From NCBI GenBank assembly GCA_027704905.1, contig CM051000.1:13208014-13272013 (forward strand): a DNA stretch of 64,000 nucleotides, in the 5' to 3' direction. This document shows, in pieces, positions 11,285 through 36,826 of this stretch. The translations under genes and the position numbers were made by a program. The first letter of the stretch is position 1. Every line of letters starts with the position of its first letter. The notes beneath the pieces were generated by a model. It ran no database searches, was not told the DNA's origin, and worked only from the letters and a program-made list of their open reading frames with translations. This stretch comes from Muraenolepis orangiensis. Taxonomy: Eukaryota > Chordata > Actinopteri > Gadiformes > Muraenolepididae.

Positions 11285-14200
11285 TCACTGTGTCTTCCTG
11301 TCTAGGACGGGGCTGAGGAACAGCTCTGGCCTGGCCGTACAGCGGTAGCAGAGGGCTTGGGGCAGCAGCCCGTAGAGGAGGTTGATCAGCAGGAAGACGA
11401 GCTGGCCAGTAGCAGGGACGCGGTAGGAGAACGGCGTCCGTGTGTGGAGAGACGCACCGATGTGAGAGAACTGAGCCTGTGAAATAATAAAGATGATGAC
11501 GATTGGTGAAAGACAAAAAGAGCCAGGGCAGGATAGCGTATAGTGATTGGACTTCACAGCTGAAAGTTTACCGGGCTCGATGCCCAATGTCCTCAGCCTA
11601 ACCAGCAAGATAGCAGCCCAACCCCTGCCTGCTTCTAATCTAAATGACACGTATCTGAATTCACTGGAAACCACTTTGTCATAAAAGCATGTGCTAAATA
11701 GTAGCTAGGGCTGGGCGATATGGCCACAATATTCTATCCCAATAGAGGTCATTTGATATCTCAATAACAATGTGTATCGCAAAATTAAATTAAATAGAGG
11801 CCTACAGACAACATAAATAATGTAAAATATCAATGGTCAACATAAAACAGTTTCAAGGAAAGCAGGACTGGGCAATTTGGAGAAAATATTGATATTTCTG
11901 ACCGAATACCTCGATATTGCAACAATATTGTACACAATGACATTTAAAAAAAATAATGATCAGCATTGTGGTTATAATGGCGTGAAGTGGATACAGGCAA
12001 ATACTAGAACAGCTAGAACAGGTTAGTTCAGAAAATTACATCACTTTACGAATGTAATGCAGCCTTTAAAAGCAGGAAAAAACAGCACATATATGCCATA
12101 ATCACAATATTGTAATATCCAACATCTAAGATGATATCTAGTCTAATACGATATACGTAGATATAATATCACTATATTGCCAAGCCCTATAAATAACCAA
12201 ATAGCAAAAGAAAATCGTATAAAGCACGAAGCCAAATATGGTCCCTGTTGGCCTCAGTTTGGCACATGATGGTGGAATGCGGAGTCTGTTGCTAGACGGC
12301 TGCTTTTGGATGTGAGTTTTTCTATTTGTCATGTTCCCACCGGTTCTCCTCTTCATGAGTGCAAAGAAAGCACCATCTCATAGCAACCATAGCTGCTTGC
12401 GCACCAGCTTCTCTATTTATAGCCGGTGGCGACACAGCTGACATTTAAATGAATACCACCATACCAACTGACAAAGTCAGACACTGCCTTTGTCTTCATG
12501 GTGAGTCCAGCCGGGAGTGCCTTATCAGGGTGAAACACTGGGATGACCCCAACTATTTTACATTAAGAATAATCTCATTATTGTTGTCAATACAATAATC
12601 CTCTTGAAGAATGATGTCTGCAGTTTATTAAATACTTTGATCTGCACTCCATACAAAATAAAATAAAAAGTGTATTTTTCCTGTCAGTGTTTGATGTTAT
12701 TGATTAATGGCCACTTAGATTTAATATCATACATTTCAATTGATTTGAAGAATGAGAATCGTGTTCTTCCAATATATATTTTTAATATTTGTAAATGTAT
12801 GATTAATTGTACTCACTTGTGCGAGAGCCCCCGAGTGGAGGAGGGTGAGGTCTGGCATCCATTCACATCCAGGGACCACCAGCCCATAGAGAGTCATGAT
12901 GTAATACGGCCCTGAGTACAGCATGCCCACGAGCATCTGACACACAGAGACACAGAGCCCTGTGCTGAGACTGTTTCATGTGACATAACAACGCAATGCC
13001 ACCAGAATTGTATTGTATGGGTGTGGTATAGTATTATAAATATACAATTAATCAAAAACAGTTGTTGTTAACCTGTATTTTAGGATAGGCAGAGGGGTCT
13101 TTCAGGTAGGGCTCATACGTCTGAGCGTACTCTTGACACCATTCACAGGAACAGTCCAGCACCACCTAAATGGAAAACATAACACTTTAATAAGAGGTTC
13201 AATTGCGAGTGTATTAATAATATGAATCAATGAATGAATAATACATAGCCAAGGCCATGCGTGCTGACCAGTCCTCTGAAGATGCAGAAAGCCGTTGCAA
13301 GGACGAGGTAGATGATAAATACAATGTCCAGAGGTCTCTGGAGAACACTCTGTCTCTGCACCAGCTGGATGTTCTTGCAAAGTCAATGTATAAAGAATAT
13401 GGTGTGTCGCTGGTCAAAACCGTACTGCATACCTCGGGTTATATAAATAACATATGAGTACGTGCTGTTTTAACATGAGCTTTTCACAGCTGTTGACTTT
13501 GGATCGTTTTTTGCCTACTTTGACTTGGATCTCCATTGTGGACGGCTGTCTGAAGATCCGAAAGCAGGCCCAAATAGACACCAACACATATGACATGTGC
13601 AAGAGAAACAGAGGACCCACACGGGTTCCATATTTCCCTGGGGAAAAGATGGAAAATAAAACAAGAAAAATTGAAAATGTTCAAAACAAAACATAATGGC
13701 ACGTAACATAACAGAATATAACGAAACAGAACAAAACATCACAGAACACATCGTGTCGTAGAATACATCTTGCGATGCATATGGACATATCTTCAGTGTT
13801 GTAACCTGGGTCCATCAGGTGTTTTGAGTCTTGCAACAGACACCCTTGCCCAGGCAACCCAGCCACACTCCTTCCGAGCGACCTTGCCCCTCTTCCAGTC
13901 CATATCACCTTCAGGATCCAGAGCCTGTAGAATAGGCTTGGGCAGCATTTGTACGCCTTGTAAAATACCCCACTCGGTCCTCTGGCTGAGAGAGCTCTCC
14001 TCCTCCTCCTCCTCACTCGCTGCCTTGCACCGTCTCCTCAGCTTCTCCAGCTCCTTCCTGGGCTGGAGGATCTTGGTCGCTTTGTTGCTCATGGTACATG
14101 GGGCCATTGCTGCTTTATTTTCCTCCAACCTGAATCTCTCTGCTGCTATAGATAGACAATGATGGCATTTAACCAATTGATTGGAGATATCTGTCAGCTT

Positions 14201-15210
14201 CCCCTTGGCTGTTCCATGTTTCCATGATGGAATCAACATCTTCATCAAACTGGAGCCACTCCTTCTCCTTGCTAGCGTGGGGCCACTTGACCGGACGATG
14301 TTCTAATATTCTGAATGGGCCTAAGGCTTGTGTCACCTGGAGGTTTCCGAGCACTGTGGGTTGACTCTGGGCCCTGGCTGGACGGGCAGGGATGTAGGGC
14401 TTGACCATTGCCTGAAGGTAGGAAGAAGCTGTTCCTTTCACTGCCCTGCAGGCTAGCACCAGGGTCTTGAACTAGATGCAGGCTAGCACCAGGGTCTTGA
14501 ACTAGATGCAAGCAGCTACGAGAGCCAGTGTAGATGTTCATTGAGGTTCATGCTTTTCAATACATGAATAGGTCATGTATTGAATGTCACGTGAAAAACG
14601 TGTTGAAAACTTGTTGAAGACCTGGTAAAGCTGTAAAAGTGTTGTGTTTCCCTCCTCCCAGCCAAAGCCCTGGTCTGGCTGGACTTTTCAAACTTTCCCG
14701 CAAATACATGATGTATTCGTTCCCCCTCTCGGGCACCCCTGGGGGTATCTGTTTGTGGGTTGATAAGTAGCTTTCTGTGGGTTCTTCCTCTCGGAACATA
14801 CCGGTCCCCGCTTCTAATTGCCCCGGTTGTCATCTCTCCAGCTGCCACCACTCTGTTCCTGGTAGTCAACCAGACTAGTGTTCCTGGTAGTCAACCAGAC
14901 TAGTGTTCCTGGTAGTCAACCAGACTAGTGTTCCTGGTAGTCAACCAGACTAGTGTTCCTGATAGTCAACCAGACTAGTGTTCCTGGTAGTCAACCAGAC
15001 TAGTGTTCCTGGTAGTCAACCAGACTAGTGTTCCTGGTAGTTACATCCAACGATGCACACACACATCTTCAGTGTTGTATCAATTGGTGTATAACATAAC
15101 ATTATATAACATGGGAGAACAACATAAGAGATCATTAAATAACGGCACATAAAGGAACATTAAATAACATCACATAACATAGCAGGACAGAACATAAAGG
15201 AACAGAACAG

Positions 15211-15304
<94 letters not shown>

Positions 15305-16352
15305 AGAGAGAGAGAGAGAGAATGCAAAGACCTCCATGAAGTGATCTAAATCCATCCAATTATTTTTAGTAAACCTACCAACAGCATTCCCAAGTATGTA
15401 GACAATGACATGCATGAGAATGGATCCCACCCAGTACAGTCCTATCGCTCTGTAGCTGCCTCTGTAAACACAACACAGGGAGCGAGAGAGAAAGAGAGTG
15501 AGTGAGGAAAAGGAGAAGAGAGCTAGAGAGAGGGGGATAGATAGTAGATAGATCGAAACATGTGCAGTATACCCCCAAGTTATAGCAGCCACCATGAGCA
15601 AATACATCAGATAGTGCACGCAGCCGTCCCAGTAGGAGATCATGTGACCATGCGCCGTGTTGACGTGAGGTTCCGCCTGGAAGAGGAACAGGTGTTTTAA
15701 TGTTATACACTACAGTACAATAAAACATTTTTTTAAAACATATGCTATAGACTAAATTACTTAAAATAGACTATAGGACCTATACTCACCTCCTTGAGAT
15801 AGAAAGTCATGAAACCATCAATGACATTGTCTTGCTCCAGCCCAATGATCAGATTCACCACACTTAGGGACGCGTACACGGCGTAGACTGCAACGGTGTG
15901 TAACACACATGTAGCACATGAGGACTATATAGTAACCGACAACAGGTTCAGAGAAGTCCCACATGTGTACACATACCGTAGAAAAGTGGGTCTGCGGGGG
16001 TCTTCCTCTTCAGCAAAAATCGCGTCGAAATCGCTAGGATTACCACTGTCATACATCCAGCAAAGAAGACTTCTTCAACGCTTGCAAATGCAAATATTAT
16101 CATAGACATTATTGTGTTGGTTGGGTATAGGTTCATATTACCGCAAATTCCCCTCAATGGTTGGTATCGATCAGTACAGCAATATTAGTCAATAATAATA
16201 AGCCTACTTCATTGCAAATTCAGAGACACTTGCAAACTTAAAACGAATATTTTAACTTACCTGTTTTTATGCATGAGTGAATTAAACAAATAGGAGATGG
16301 GTATTGGCATCAACGACAGGAGGAACACGCCGGTCCCCGCAGACGCGTTCAT
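11285..16352 (-). CDS. tm6sf1: Transmembrane 6 superfamily member 1
   Basis: Multi-pass membrane protein of the TM6SF/EXPERA family; members sit in ER, Golgi or lysosomal membranes and affect lipid handling. Ten exons: 16261-16352, 15977-16080, 15790-15887, 15573-15676, 15379-15461, 13519-13637, 13269-13373, 13073-13165, 12817-12936, 11285-11476. Phases agree and give 369 residues, almost exactly the family length. Landmarks: start MNASAGTGVFLLSL; VVNLIIGLEQD; GHMISYWDGCVHYLMYL; GLYWVGSI; EPYLKDPSAYPKIQM; LYGLVVPGCEWMPD; and AQFSHIGASLHTRTPFSYRV. LYGLVVPGC and the start are closer to TM6SF1 than TM6SF2. Divergent adjacency to btbd1 matches the human TM6SF1-BTBD1 pair and supports the paralog call. 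Intron 5 (13.6-15.4 kb) and intron 9 (11.5-12.8 kb) carry transposon debris. Confidence 0.93.
11706..12189. mobile_element. MITE-like DNA transposon in tm6sf1 intron 9
   Basis: The left end (gggctgggcgatat) matches the reverse complement of the right end (atattgccaagccc), so it has terminal inverted repeats of about 15 bases, flanked by TA on both sides. There is no coding potential. A diverged fragment starting 'gggctgggtgatatt' appears near 26987. TA flanks suggest a Tc1/mariner-type mobiliser, but that is inference. Confidence 0.65.
13770..14530 (-). pseudogene. Retrotransposon ORF fragment, frameshifted
   Basis: Two open stretches on the minus strand (14459-14169 and 14248-13793) continue one another in different frames. 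They read VKWPHASKEKEWLQFDEDVD, then LSIAAERFRLEENKAAM and a KELEKLRRRCKAASEEEEEE segment. I recognise this as the region N-terminal to the reverse transcriptase in a fish non-LTR retrotransposon; no reverse transcriptase follows here. It lies in tm6sf1 intron 5. The exact family is not certain. A roughly 30-base direct repeat (ATGCAGGCTAGCACCAGGG...) occurs twice at 14448-14510. Confidence 0.5.
14855..15041. repeat. 25-bp minisatellite, about 7.5 copies
   Basis: The unit 'gttcctggtagtcaaccaga' plus 'ctagt' repeats from 14855 with perfect 25-base spacing. One copy has a single change (gatagtc for ggtagtc). It lies in tm6sf1 intron 5. Confidence 0.95.
15214..15325. repeat. (GT)n then (GA)n microsatellite
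   Basis: About 44 GT units followed by a short GA run, about 50 bases beyond the 5' splice site of tm6sf1 intron 5. Confidence 0.95.
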
Positions 16353-16515
16353 CACAGTGACCGTGTTGTTGTTCTTTAGCTGGGAGGATTTCGACAGTTC
16401 AATGTGTATTGTTCAATCAGAACTATACACACACTTAAACAATGCACATAAACGGTTAAAAATTCAAATACAATTTGAAGTCCAGTTTGAAGGGAAATAA
16501 GATGCCTGCCGCTGT

Positions 16516-18480
<1,965 letters not shown>

Positions 18481-18484
18481 GTTC

Positions 18485-19268
18485 TCCCTCCCTCTCTCTC
18501 CTGCTGCCCCTCTCTCTCTCCTGCTGTCCCCCTGTCTCTCTCTCTCTCTCCTGCTGCCACTCTCTCTCTCCTGCTGTCCCTCTGTCTCTCTCTCTCTCCT
18601 GCTGTCCCTCTGTCTCTCTCTCTCCTGCTGCCACTCTCTCTCTCCTGCTGTCCCTCTGTCTCTCTCTCTCCTGCTGTCCCTCGTCTCTCTCTCCTGCTGT
18701 CCCTCTCTCTCTCCTGCTGTCCCTCTCTCTCTCTCTCCTGCTGTCCCTCTGTCTCTCTCTCTCCTGCTGCCACTCTCTCTCTCCTGCTGTCCCTCTGTCT
18801 CTCTCTCTCCTGCTGTCCCTCTGTCTCTCTCTCTCCTGCTGTCCCTCTCTCTCTCCTGCTGCCACTCTCTCTCTCCTGCTGTCCCTCTCTCTCCTGCTGT
18901 CCCTCTGTCTCTCTCTCTCCTGCTGTCCCTCTCTCTCTCCTGCTGTCCCTCTGTCTCTCTCTCTCCTGCTGTCCCTCTGTCTCTCTCTCTCCTGCTGTCC
19001 CTCTCTCTCTCCTGCTGCCACTCTCTCTCTCCTGCTGTCCCTCTCTCTCCTGCTGTCCCTCTGTCTCTCTCTCTCCTGCTGTCCCTCTCTCTCTCCTGCT
19101 GTCCCTCTGTCTCTCTCTCTCCTGCTGTCCCTCTGTCTCTCTCTCTCCTGCTGTCACTCTCTCTCCTGCTGTCCCTCTGTCTCTCTCTCTCCTGCTGTCC
19201 CTCTGTCTCTCTCTCTCCTGCTGTCCCTCTGTCTCTCCTGGTGTCCCTCTGTCTCTCTCCCTCTCTGC
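18485..19268. repeat. CT-rich minisatellite, about 0.8 kb
   Basis: Units of the form 'ctctctctcctgctgtccct', of about 16 to 24 bases with length variants, abut the truncated 5' end of the retroelement. Because the unit lacks stops on the minus strand, it fuses with the reverse-transcriptase frame into a long open reading frame rich in GQQERE; that N-terminal part is an artefact. Confidence 0.93.
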
Positions 19269-19599
19269 TCACACAGGATTGCAGTCACAATTGGTTTGTC
19301 GATCGGTGGGTTGATTGGAAGTTACAAACAAGGTCACGGTGATTTCATGTCAATATCTTTGTGCATCCTGCAAGAATGGAGGAGGTGAAAACACAATGAA
19401 AACACAATCGAAAAAAAATAGAATGAAAACACGATCGGGAGGAGAACATGTGGAACACACACATACCCATTTCCGTTTTCGTGACTTTAATTATGTATTT
19501 ATTTATGACACCATTATTATTATTATTATTTTTAAAACCCGTTTAATACTTTATTAGCCTACTTCATACGTGTATAGTAGGCGATATTGAATCCAGTCA

Positions 19600-19898
19600 T
19601 CAGTTTGTGAAGGATGTGACTCACGCCACACTCCTCTTTAGCCACTAGGCGGCGACATTACACCTGTAAAGAAAGACCTGACCAACGAAGAAGAAGAGGA
19701 GCGTGTGCGTCACTTTTTTGGAGCTCACACAGCACACACACACAGGCAGGCAGCTAGAGTTGAAGTAAACACACCGACGATGCTTCACCTCCAGGAGACC
19801 ACCTAAAAAAAACAAAAAAAAACGTTGATATGTGCATTTTACGCACGTCGTCGCTGCTTTTCGCTTGATTATCGGGTCGAAACCCAAATCGTGCAAGA
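19600..19898 (+). promoter_or_regulatory. btbd1: Probable btbd1 promoter and 5' UTR
   Basis: The first non-repetitive sequence upstream of the btbd1 ATG becomes GC-rich at the start codon, which has the context caagaATGGCG. I see no TATA box and no splice site between about 19750 and the ATG, so the start codon is probably in exon 1. Extent is inferred. Confidence 0.4.
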
Positions 19899-25892
<5,994 letters not shown>

Positions 25893-25926
25893 ACCTCCTC
25901 TAGACCTCAAGGTCTGGCCACCCACC

Positions 25927-25963
<37 letters not shown>

Positions 25964-25965
25964 GC
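25927..25965. repeat. (CAGG)n microsatellite in btbd1 3' UTR
   Basis: Nine or so CAGG units about 35 bases past the btbd1 stop codon. Confidence 0.9.
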
Positions 25966-26601
25966 TGCCCACCAAGGTACCCCCCCCCCCCCCCCGACCA
26001 GGACTACAGTGCTCGACAAGACCATGGCTCTCCACAGCCATGGGGGCAGTTTCAGAAGTGTATGTGTTTCTACATATGGATGGATGGATGGATGGTTTAA
26101 ATGTAGGGTTCCCCCCCCTCCCCCCCCCAAAAATCATGTTGTAAGAGTATTTTTTTTTATGTTCATGCTTGTTTTGTTTTTTTATTTCATGCAAAAACAC
26201 AGAAACATGATAAATGAGTGAAGAGGTTTCATTTGCTTCATGCTAAGAGGCAGGTTGTAATTTGCAGTTGACACATCATTGGGGGTTTTAAGTTGTTGGG
26301 CAATATATAGTAGTAGTTTGTATGCTGTACACTTCTCATTATTATTCAAAGGTACTACCAGACAGCCAATGTGCATGTGTAGTTTATCTATTTTAAATCC
26401 AAATACATTATCCCAATACTACTTTTGGATTTTCTACTTTTTTTTTTCTACGTGCACATGCAGCATCATTCATTAAGCTGTAGTGGGTTTCCATAATCAA
26501 TTGATGCTGATCAATGTGTGTATATATATATACCGGTACGAGGTTGCTTGTGGTACAAACTAATTTATGATGCCATATTGTTTTCTAAGCACTTACCATG
26601 T

Positions 26602-26607
26602 AATAAA
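26602..26607 (+). terminator. btbd1: btbd1 candidate poly(A) signal
   Basis: AATAAA about 710 bases past the stop. Between here and the end of cog8 (27147) I see only AT-rich sequence and a diverged MITE-like fragment near 26987. Confidence 0.5.
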
Positions 26608-27146
26608 ACCATCTTTTAGACACTGTTTTTGTAATGACCAGTATTTTTTTATATGATCAAAAATATACGATCTTGTTAGCAGAAGATGCATTTCATGTTC
26701 TTGTCACTAGGGGGCGCAAAAAGCTCCCACTCATTAAATAGTATTATTTTTTCTATTTACTGCTAATACAGTAAAACTCAATGGACATCAATTCAATTGT
26801 AAACTTGTAAAATTGATAAAATACATATAACAGAGTTCAAGTATACAACAATGAGTCAACCAATTTGTCAAAGTATAAATAATACCTGCATATAAAGTGG
26901 CAGATGTGCACTACCTAGCATCTCTAGTACACTACAGAGCCTGGCCTGAATATTTTTTAAGCTAGAGTTCCCATTAGACACATAAGGGCTGGGTGATATT
27001 GAAGAATGAATTATTGCATCTGCAATTTCTGATGTTTACCAGTGAAATGCATGTATGGATGGATCATTATATTGTCTCAAGTCTCAACCGGTCAATAAAA
27101 TGACAGGACATTGTTTTAGATTAACAAATTAAGATCGTGGAATATT

Positions 27147-27152
27147 TTATTT
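27147..27152 (-). terminator. cog8: cog8 candidate poly(A) signal
   Basis: AATAAA on the minus strand about 180 bases past the cog8 stop. Confidence 0.5.
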
Positions 27153-27327
27153 ACAATGATCTCATCAGTGAAGTAATATACACATTACGATTTCAAATGA
27201 ACCCCAAAACCACAATAAATAAACAATTTGCTTTCCCGATTTTCAAAACGTCTTAATCATTTCCCATTTTTTTTAGTATGCATTGTTTTCAAAATAAGAG
27301 CGTAGTCCATATGGACAGTGCGGACCA

Positions 27328-32461
<5,134 letters not shown>

Positions 32462-32639
32462 GGCTCCCTCGCTCCTTGCTGTAGTTATAATGTGAAGACC
32501 CTTCGGGAAACGGTATACTATCTACAGAGGCTGACGATAATATTTGTAAATAGTCGTGTCATTACGTAGTACCTTTTGAGAAGACACCGGGAGATGTATA
32601 TATATTATTATTGTTTGACACCTTCATGCGGCTTAGTAT

Positions 32640-32700
32640 TTGTATTTGTCGTATTGACATCTATCACGGAAGTGCCGATGTTCTTCTTCGCTCTGTAATA
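32640..32700 (-). promoter_or_regulatory. cog8: Probable cog8 promoter with ETS site
   Basis: CGGAAGTG at 32667-32674, about 200 bases upstream of the cog8 ATG, is an ETS/GABP-type site. It lies just outside the transposon that starts near 32751. A matching CCGGAAGT lies on the katnb1 side of that element. Confidence 0.4.
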
Positions 32701-32750
32701 TCTGCGTAATGCTGCCACCCAGAGGCTCCCAATAGGTCTGCGTTAAAAAT

Positions 32751-35280
32751 GACATTACATTACATTACGTTACATTAGTCATTTATTTAGCAGACGCTTT
32801 TGTCCAAGCGACTGACAATACGTGCATTTAACATAGGTAGGCAAGATAACTACTAGTCAGAAATCACAAGTGCATTTCCTTCCTAAAAGGCCTCCAAGAG
32901 CAGAATCAGTGCGCTCAGGTAAAAGTACAAGTAAGTAGGTTCACTCCCTTGATTGTACACAATAAATACATCAAACAGGGGATATGACAAAGAGTGAAGC
33001 CAAAAGACGGCTAAATAAGCAAAGTGGAAAAGCAAAAGCTAATAAACAAGCGCTGGCAAACAATAGAGCTAACAAGACAAGTGCTTAGAGCCTATACATA
33101 TGTTTGTTAATATATTTAGAATAAGTTCAAATATAGTTATCCCTACCCTACACATTCTACAGACCCTACAGATTCCAAAATACAAAGATATTAGGCAGTT
33201 ATGTGTGAAGAACTTGGGAAAAAGTCCATCAATCACATGAGCTAGTCAGACACATTAGGTCGATGCCTAATACTTCAGTTAGTTTTGCTTTAAATGGAAG
33301 TGTGAACTATTAAATCAAAGACAAACTTGAATATAGTAGGACAGTAGGGCACAGATGAGAGCGGTGGCCATTCCAGGGTCATTGTTCACAGCCAACCACA
33401 GAGGGCCAGAGGCAATTTGCCTTGTCTCTTAACTAATATGAATACCAAAAATAGAAACCATTGTTGCTCATACGGGATATGAAAGTATTGAATTTAGTGG
33501 GATCATACGTCATACTTGCATGGTAATCTAGGCTTCAAACAGGATTTAGCTTGGAACTCTTGCTTATAAAACCTGTTTATTCAGATGAGATGAGATCTTT
33601 TTCAATTGCTGTTATGTGCAAAAAGAGGCTGTGAGGATTGCTACACACTTTTGTTGCACTTGTACTTGATTCAAAACACTCCAAAACTCCAAAATCTATG
33701 CCTTAACAACACAATTTAGGTGTTGTGTGGCAATTTAGGCTATTTTGCTGCATATGATGAACCCTTATAGCAGTTCAAATGTTGCATTCTGAAGTCTATA
33801 TTTGTCTCAATCGTTCAATCTCATGATACTATGTGAGCTCTCCATGTCTGCAGAGAGGGGCCTTGTTGCTGTTGGAGCCCTACTGGTAGTTGTTTGAGCT
33901 TTTGTCAGTATAGACAGGTGGCAACTTATTGTACTTTTACCTTACTGTACCTTTACCTGAACTTATTGTACTTTTACCTTACTGTACTTTTACCTGAACT
34001 TATTGTACTTTTACCTTACTGTACCTTTACCTGAACTTATTGTACTTTTACCTTACTGTACCTTTACCTGAACTTATTGTACTTTTACCTTACTGTACCT
34101 TTACCTGAACTTATTGTACTTTTACCTTACTGTACTTTTACCTGAACTTATTGTACTTTTACCTTACTGTAGTGTACTTTTACCTGAACTTATTGTACTT
34201 TTACCTTACTGTACCTTTACCTGAACTTATTGTACTTTTACCTTACTGTACCTTTACCTGAACTTATTGTACGTTTACCTTACTGTACCTTTACCTGAAC
34301 TTATTGTACTTTTACCTTACTGTACCTTTACCTGAACTTATTGTACTTTTACCTTACTGTACCTTTACCTGAACTTATTGTACTTTTACCTTACTGTAGT
34401 GTACTTTTACCTAAACGTATTGTACTTTTACCTTACTGTACCTTTAACTGAACTTATTGTACTTTTACCTTACTGTAGTGTACTTTTACCTGAACTTATT
34501 GTACTTTTACCTTACTGTACTTTTACCTGAACTTATTGTACTTTTACCTTACTGTACCTTTACCTGAACTTATTGTACTTTTACCTTACTGTACTTTTAC
34601 CTGAATTGACTGTACTTTTACCTTACTGTACCTTTACCTGAACTTATTGTACTTTTACCTTACTGTAGTGTACTTTTACCTAAACTTATTGTACTTTTAC
34701 CTTACTGTACCTTTACCTGAACTTATTGTACGTTTACCTTACTGTACCTTTACCTGAACTTATTGTACTTTTACCTTACTGTACCTTTACCTGAACTTAT
34801 TGTACTTTTACCTTACTGTAGTGTACTTTTACCTAAACGTATTGTACTTTTACCTTACTGTACCTTTAACTGAACTTATTGTACTTTTACCTTACTGTAG
34901 TGTACTTTTACCTGAATTGACTGTACTTTTACCTTACTGTACCTTTACCTGAACTTATTGTACTTTTACCTTACTGTAGTGTATTTTTACCTGAACTTAT
35001 TGTACTTTTACCTGAGCACTGGTTCAGTTCTTGGAGGCTTGTTAGAAATTAAATGGCTGCACTTTTGACGACTGGTGACGAGTTGTCACCTTCCTTTGTT
35101 GAAACACACTATTCGCTTGGGATATCACTTTGGATAAAAGTGTCTGCTAAATTGACTGGAATGTAATGTAAAGTCATGTAAAGTCATGTAATGTCATGTC
35201 ATGTAAAGTAATGTCATGTAAAGTCATGTCATGTAATGTAATGTCATGTAAAGTAATGTCAAGTAATGTAATGTAATGTG
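32751..35280. mobile_element. Non-autonomous inverted-repeat element with internal minisatellite
   Basis: The left end reads (ACATT)n, then 'atttagcagacgcttttgtcc'. The right end (35130-35280) is its reverse complement: 'ggataaaagtgtctgctaaat' followed by AATGT repeats. This subterminal sequence is widespread in fish genomes. The interior has no coding frame; about 1.1 kb of it is the minisatellite at 33925-35014. Borders within the ACATT runs are fuzzy and no target duplication could be fixed. The element splits the cog8-katnb1 divergent promoter interval. Confidence 0.75.
33925..35014. repeat. 37-bp minisatellite, about 29 copies
   Basis: The unit is 'cttattgtacttttacc' plus 'ttactgtacctttacctgaa' (37 bases), itself a diverged dimer of TTAYTGTACYTTTACC. 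Some units are longer, carrying an inserted AGTG (ctgtagtgtac). Higher-order blocks of several units also appear duplicated (compare 34150-34480 with 34640-34910). Confidence 0.95.
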
Positions 35281-35284
35281 CCCT

Positions 35285-35500
35285 CTTTGGCGTCTAACCC
35301 GGAAGTTGTTGTGTGCACCAGTTGCTAAGCTGCAGGACGGGACCGTGTTGTGGTCTCTCCTCCAGGACAACACACGTCGTCCACCGACACTCCATCACAA
35401 CACTGGTGTTCATTCACACCACTCACTCCCCTAATGTGATTCAACTGGATGGTCGGTGGTGACAAACAACAACTGCAGGTAAAGAAAGTCTAATATTATT
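35285..35500 (+). promoter_or_regulatory. katnb1: Probable katnb1 promoter and 5' UTR exon
   Basis: CCGGAAGT at 35299-35306 is an ETS-type site directly outside the transposon, followed by moderately GC-rich complex sequence and possible donors ('gcag|gtaaag' near 35477). The first coding exon is 1.5 kb downstream, so a 5' UTR exon here is an inference. Confidence 0.4.
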
Positions 35501-36032
35501 AAAGTCTTTGAAAGTCGCACTCAACGTTAACGGTAACTATAGCCTGACAGTTAGCTAGCTAGCTGGCTAATGTACTAGCTATAGGACTAGTTTTATCAAA
35601 ACTCCACATTTGTTTAAAAAAACCAAGTCTGGTTAAACTTCGATACGAATACGATTAAAACAGCAACGTGGTGGTTTTGTTCAACATGTAATTAGTGCAA
35701 GCGTCGGACTCGTAGCTAGTTTTGGTGGGATTATCATTTTAGTTTAATGATTACTTGTTTGACATTGCATTGCGTTTGTTTTCGGTGGTCGGTGAGTTAC
35801 TGTTTTAAAAAACGATAACGCCGTTAAAACTAGTATTGACAGATTGAGATTACTACACACGTTACACCTCACTTAACTGTGTACATATAAAGTGTTATCA
35901 TCTCATATTTATACTGCAAACATGTAAACGTGTGTAATTATTTTGTATTTTTTGTAATTCTTGTATATTTTTATATAGCACATCTTCGGGATCTGGCTAT
36001 AAACATTTAATTTGACATTGTACACTCTACCT

Positions 36033-36826
36033 CAGGGGTACTCAACTTCAGAGGCCAAGAGGGCCACATTTAAACCACAACAGGTGCAAAGGGCCACAAA
36101 TTATTATTAACATATATTTGTACCATTTTATTCGCTGTATTTACTACTGCTGTTTAATATGCTGTCTTGCTTGTCATTTTTAATGCATTCCAAAGCATCA
36201 TGGAATAACAAATATTCTCATTTTGAGTAACAAATGTAGTGTCAAGCGTTGATGTTTTATTAACACTGGAGCTTTGCATTGATGACATTGATAAAGTTTG
36301 CAATTGCTACTTATTCCTAGTGAGAGCTCTGAGTCTGCATTTCACAAATATTAATAACAATAACAATATAACAAACAACTTTTTACTTATTCCTATTGAG
36401 AGCTCTGAGTTTTCATTTCACAAATATTAATAACAATAACAATATAACAAACAGCTTTTTACTTATTCTTATTGAGAGCTCTGAGTCTGCATTAACACAA
36501 ATATTAATAACAATATAACAAACAGTTGTTACTTATTCCTAGTGAGAGCTCTGAGTCTGCATTCTTTTCACAAGTACTTTCAGATCTGGTTGTTGCTCAG
36601 TTGTAGCTGCTCTGAGATAGTCTGCCAAATGTCTGTCAGTTAGACGGGAACGCTGCTTTGATTTTATTATTACCATGGCAGAGAAGGAGCTTTCACACAC
36701 ATAAGTAGATCCAAAGCAGGTCAGGATTTTAATATATAATAATAATTATAATTATTATGCATTCATAACCAGGCATGTCGGGGCCCACAAAATAAGCGTC
36801 TGCGGGCCGCCTGTTGAGTAAGTCTG
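36033..36826 (-). mobile_element. hAT-superfamily transposon remnant with 8-bp target duplication
   Basis: The ends pair as imperfect inverted repeats (caggggtactcaact against the complement of gttgagtaagtctg). The 8-base direct repeat CTCTACCT sits exactly at both sides (36025-36032 and 36827-36834), the hallmark of hAT insertion. The minus strand at about 36725-36539 encodes the end of a hAT transposase: CFGSTYVCESSFSAM, then KQRSRLTDRHLADYLRAA and a terminal MQTQSSH followed by a stop. Downstream of that stop the terminal segment is repeated in tandem (about 75 bases, nearly four copies, 36308-36560). Confidence 0.85.

Noticed and set aside
33925..35014. The 37-bp array considered as a CRISPR-like array
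   Set aside because: Units are contiguous with no unique spacers, in a vertebrate genome and inside an inverted-repeat transposon; it is a minisatellite.
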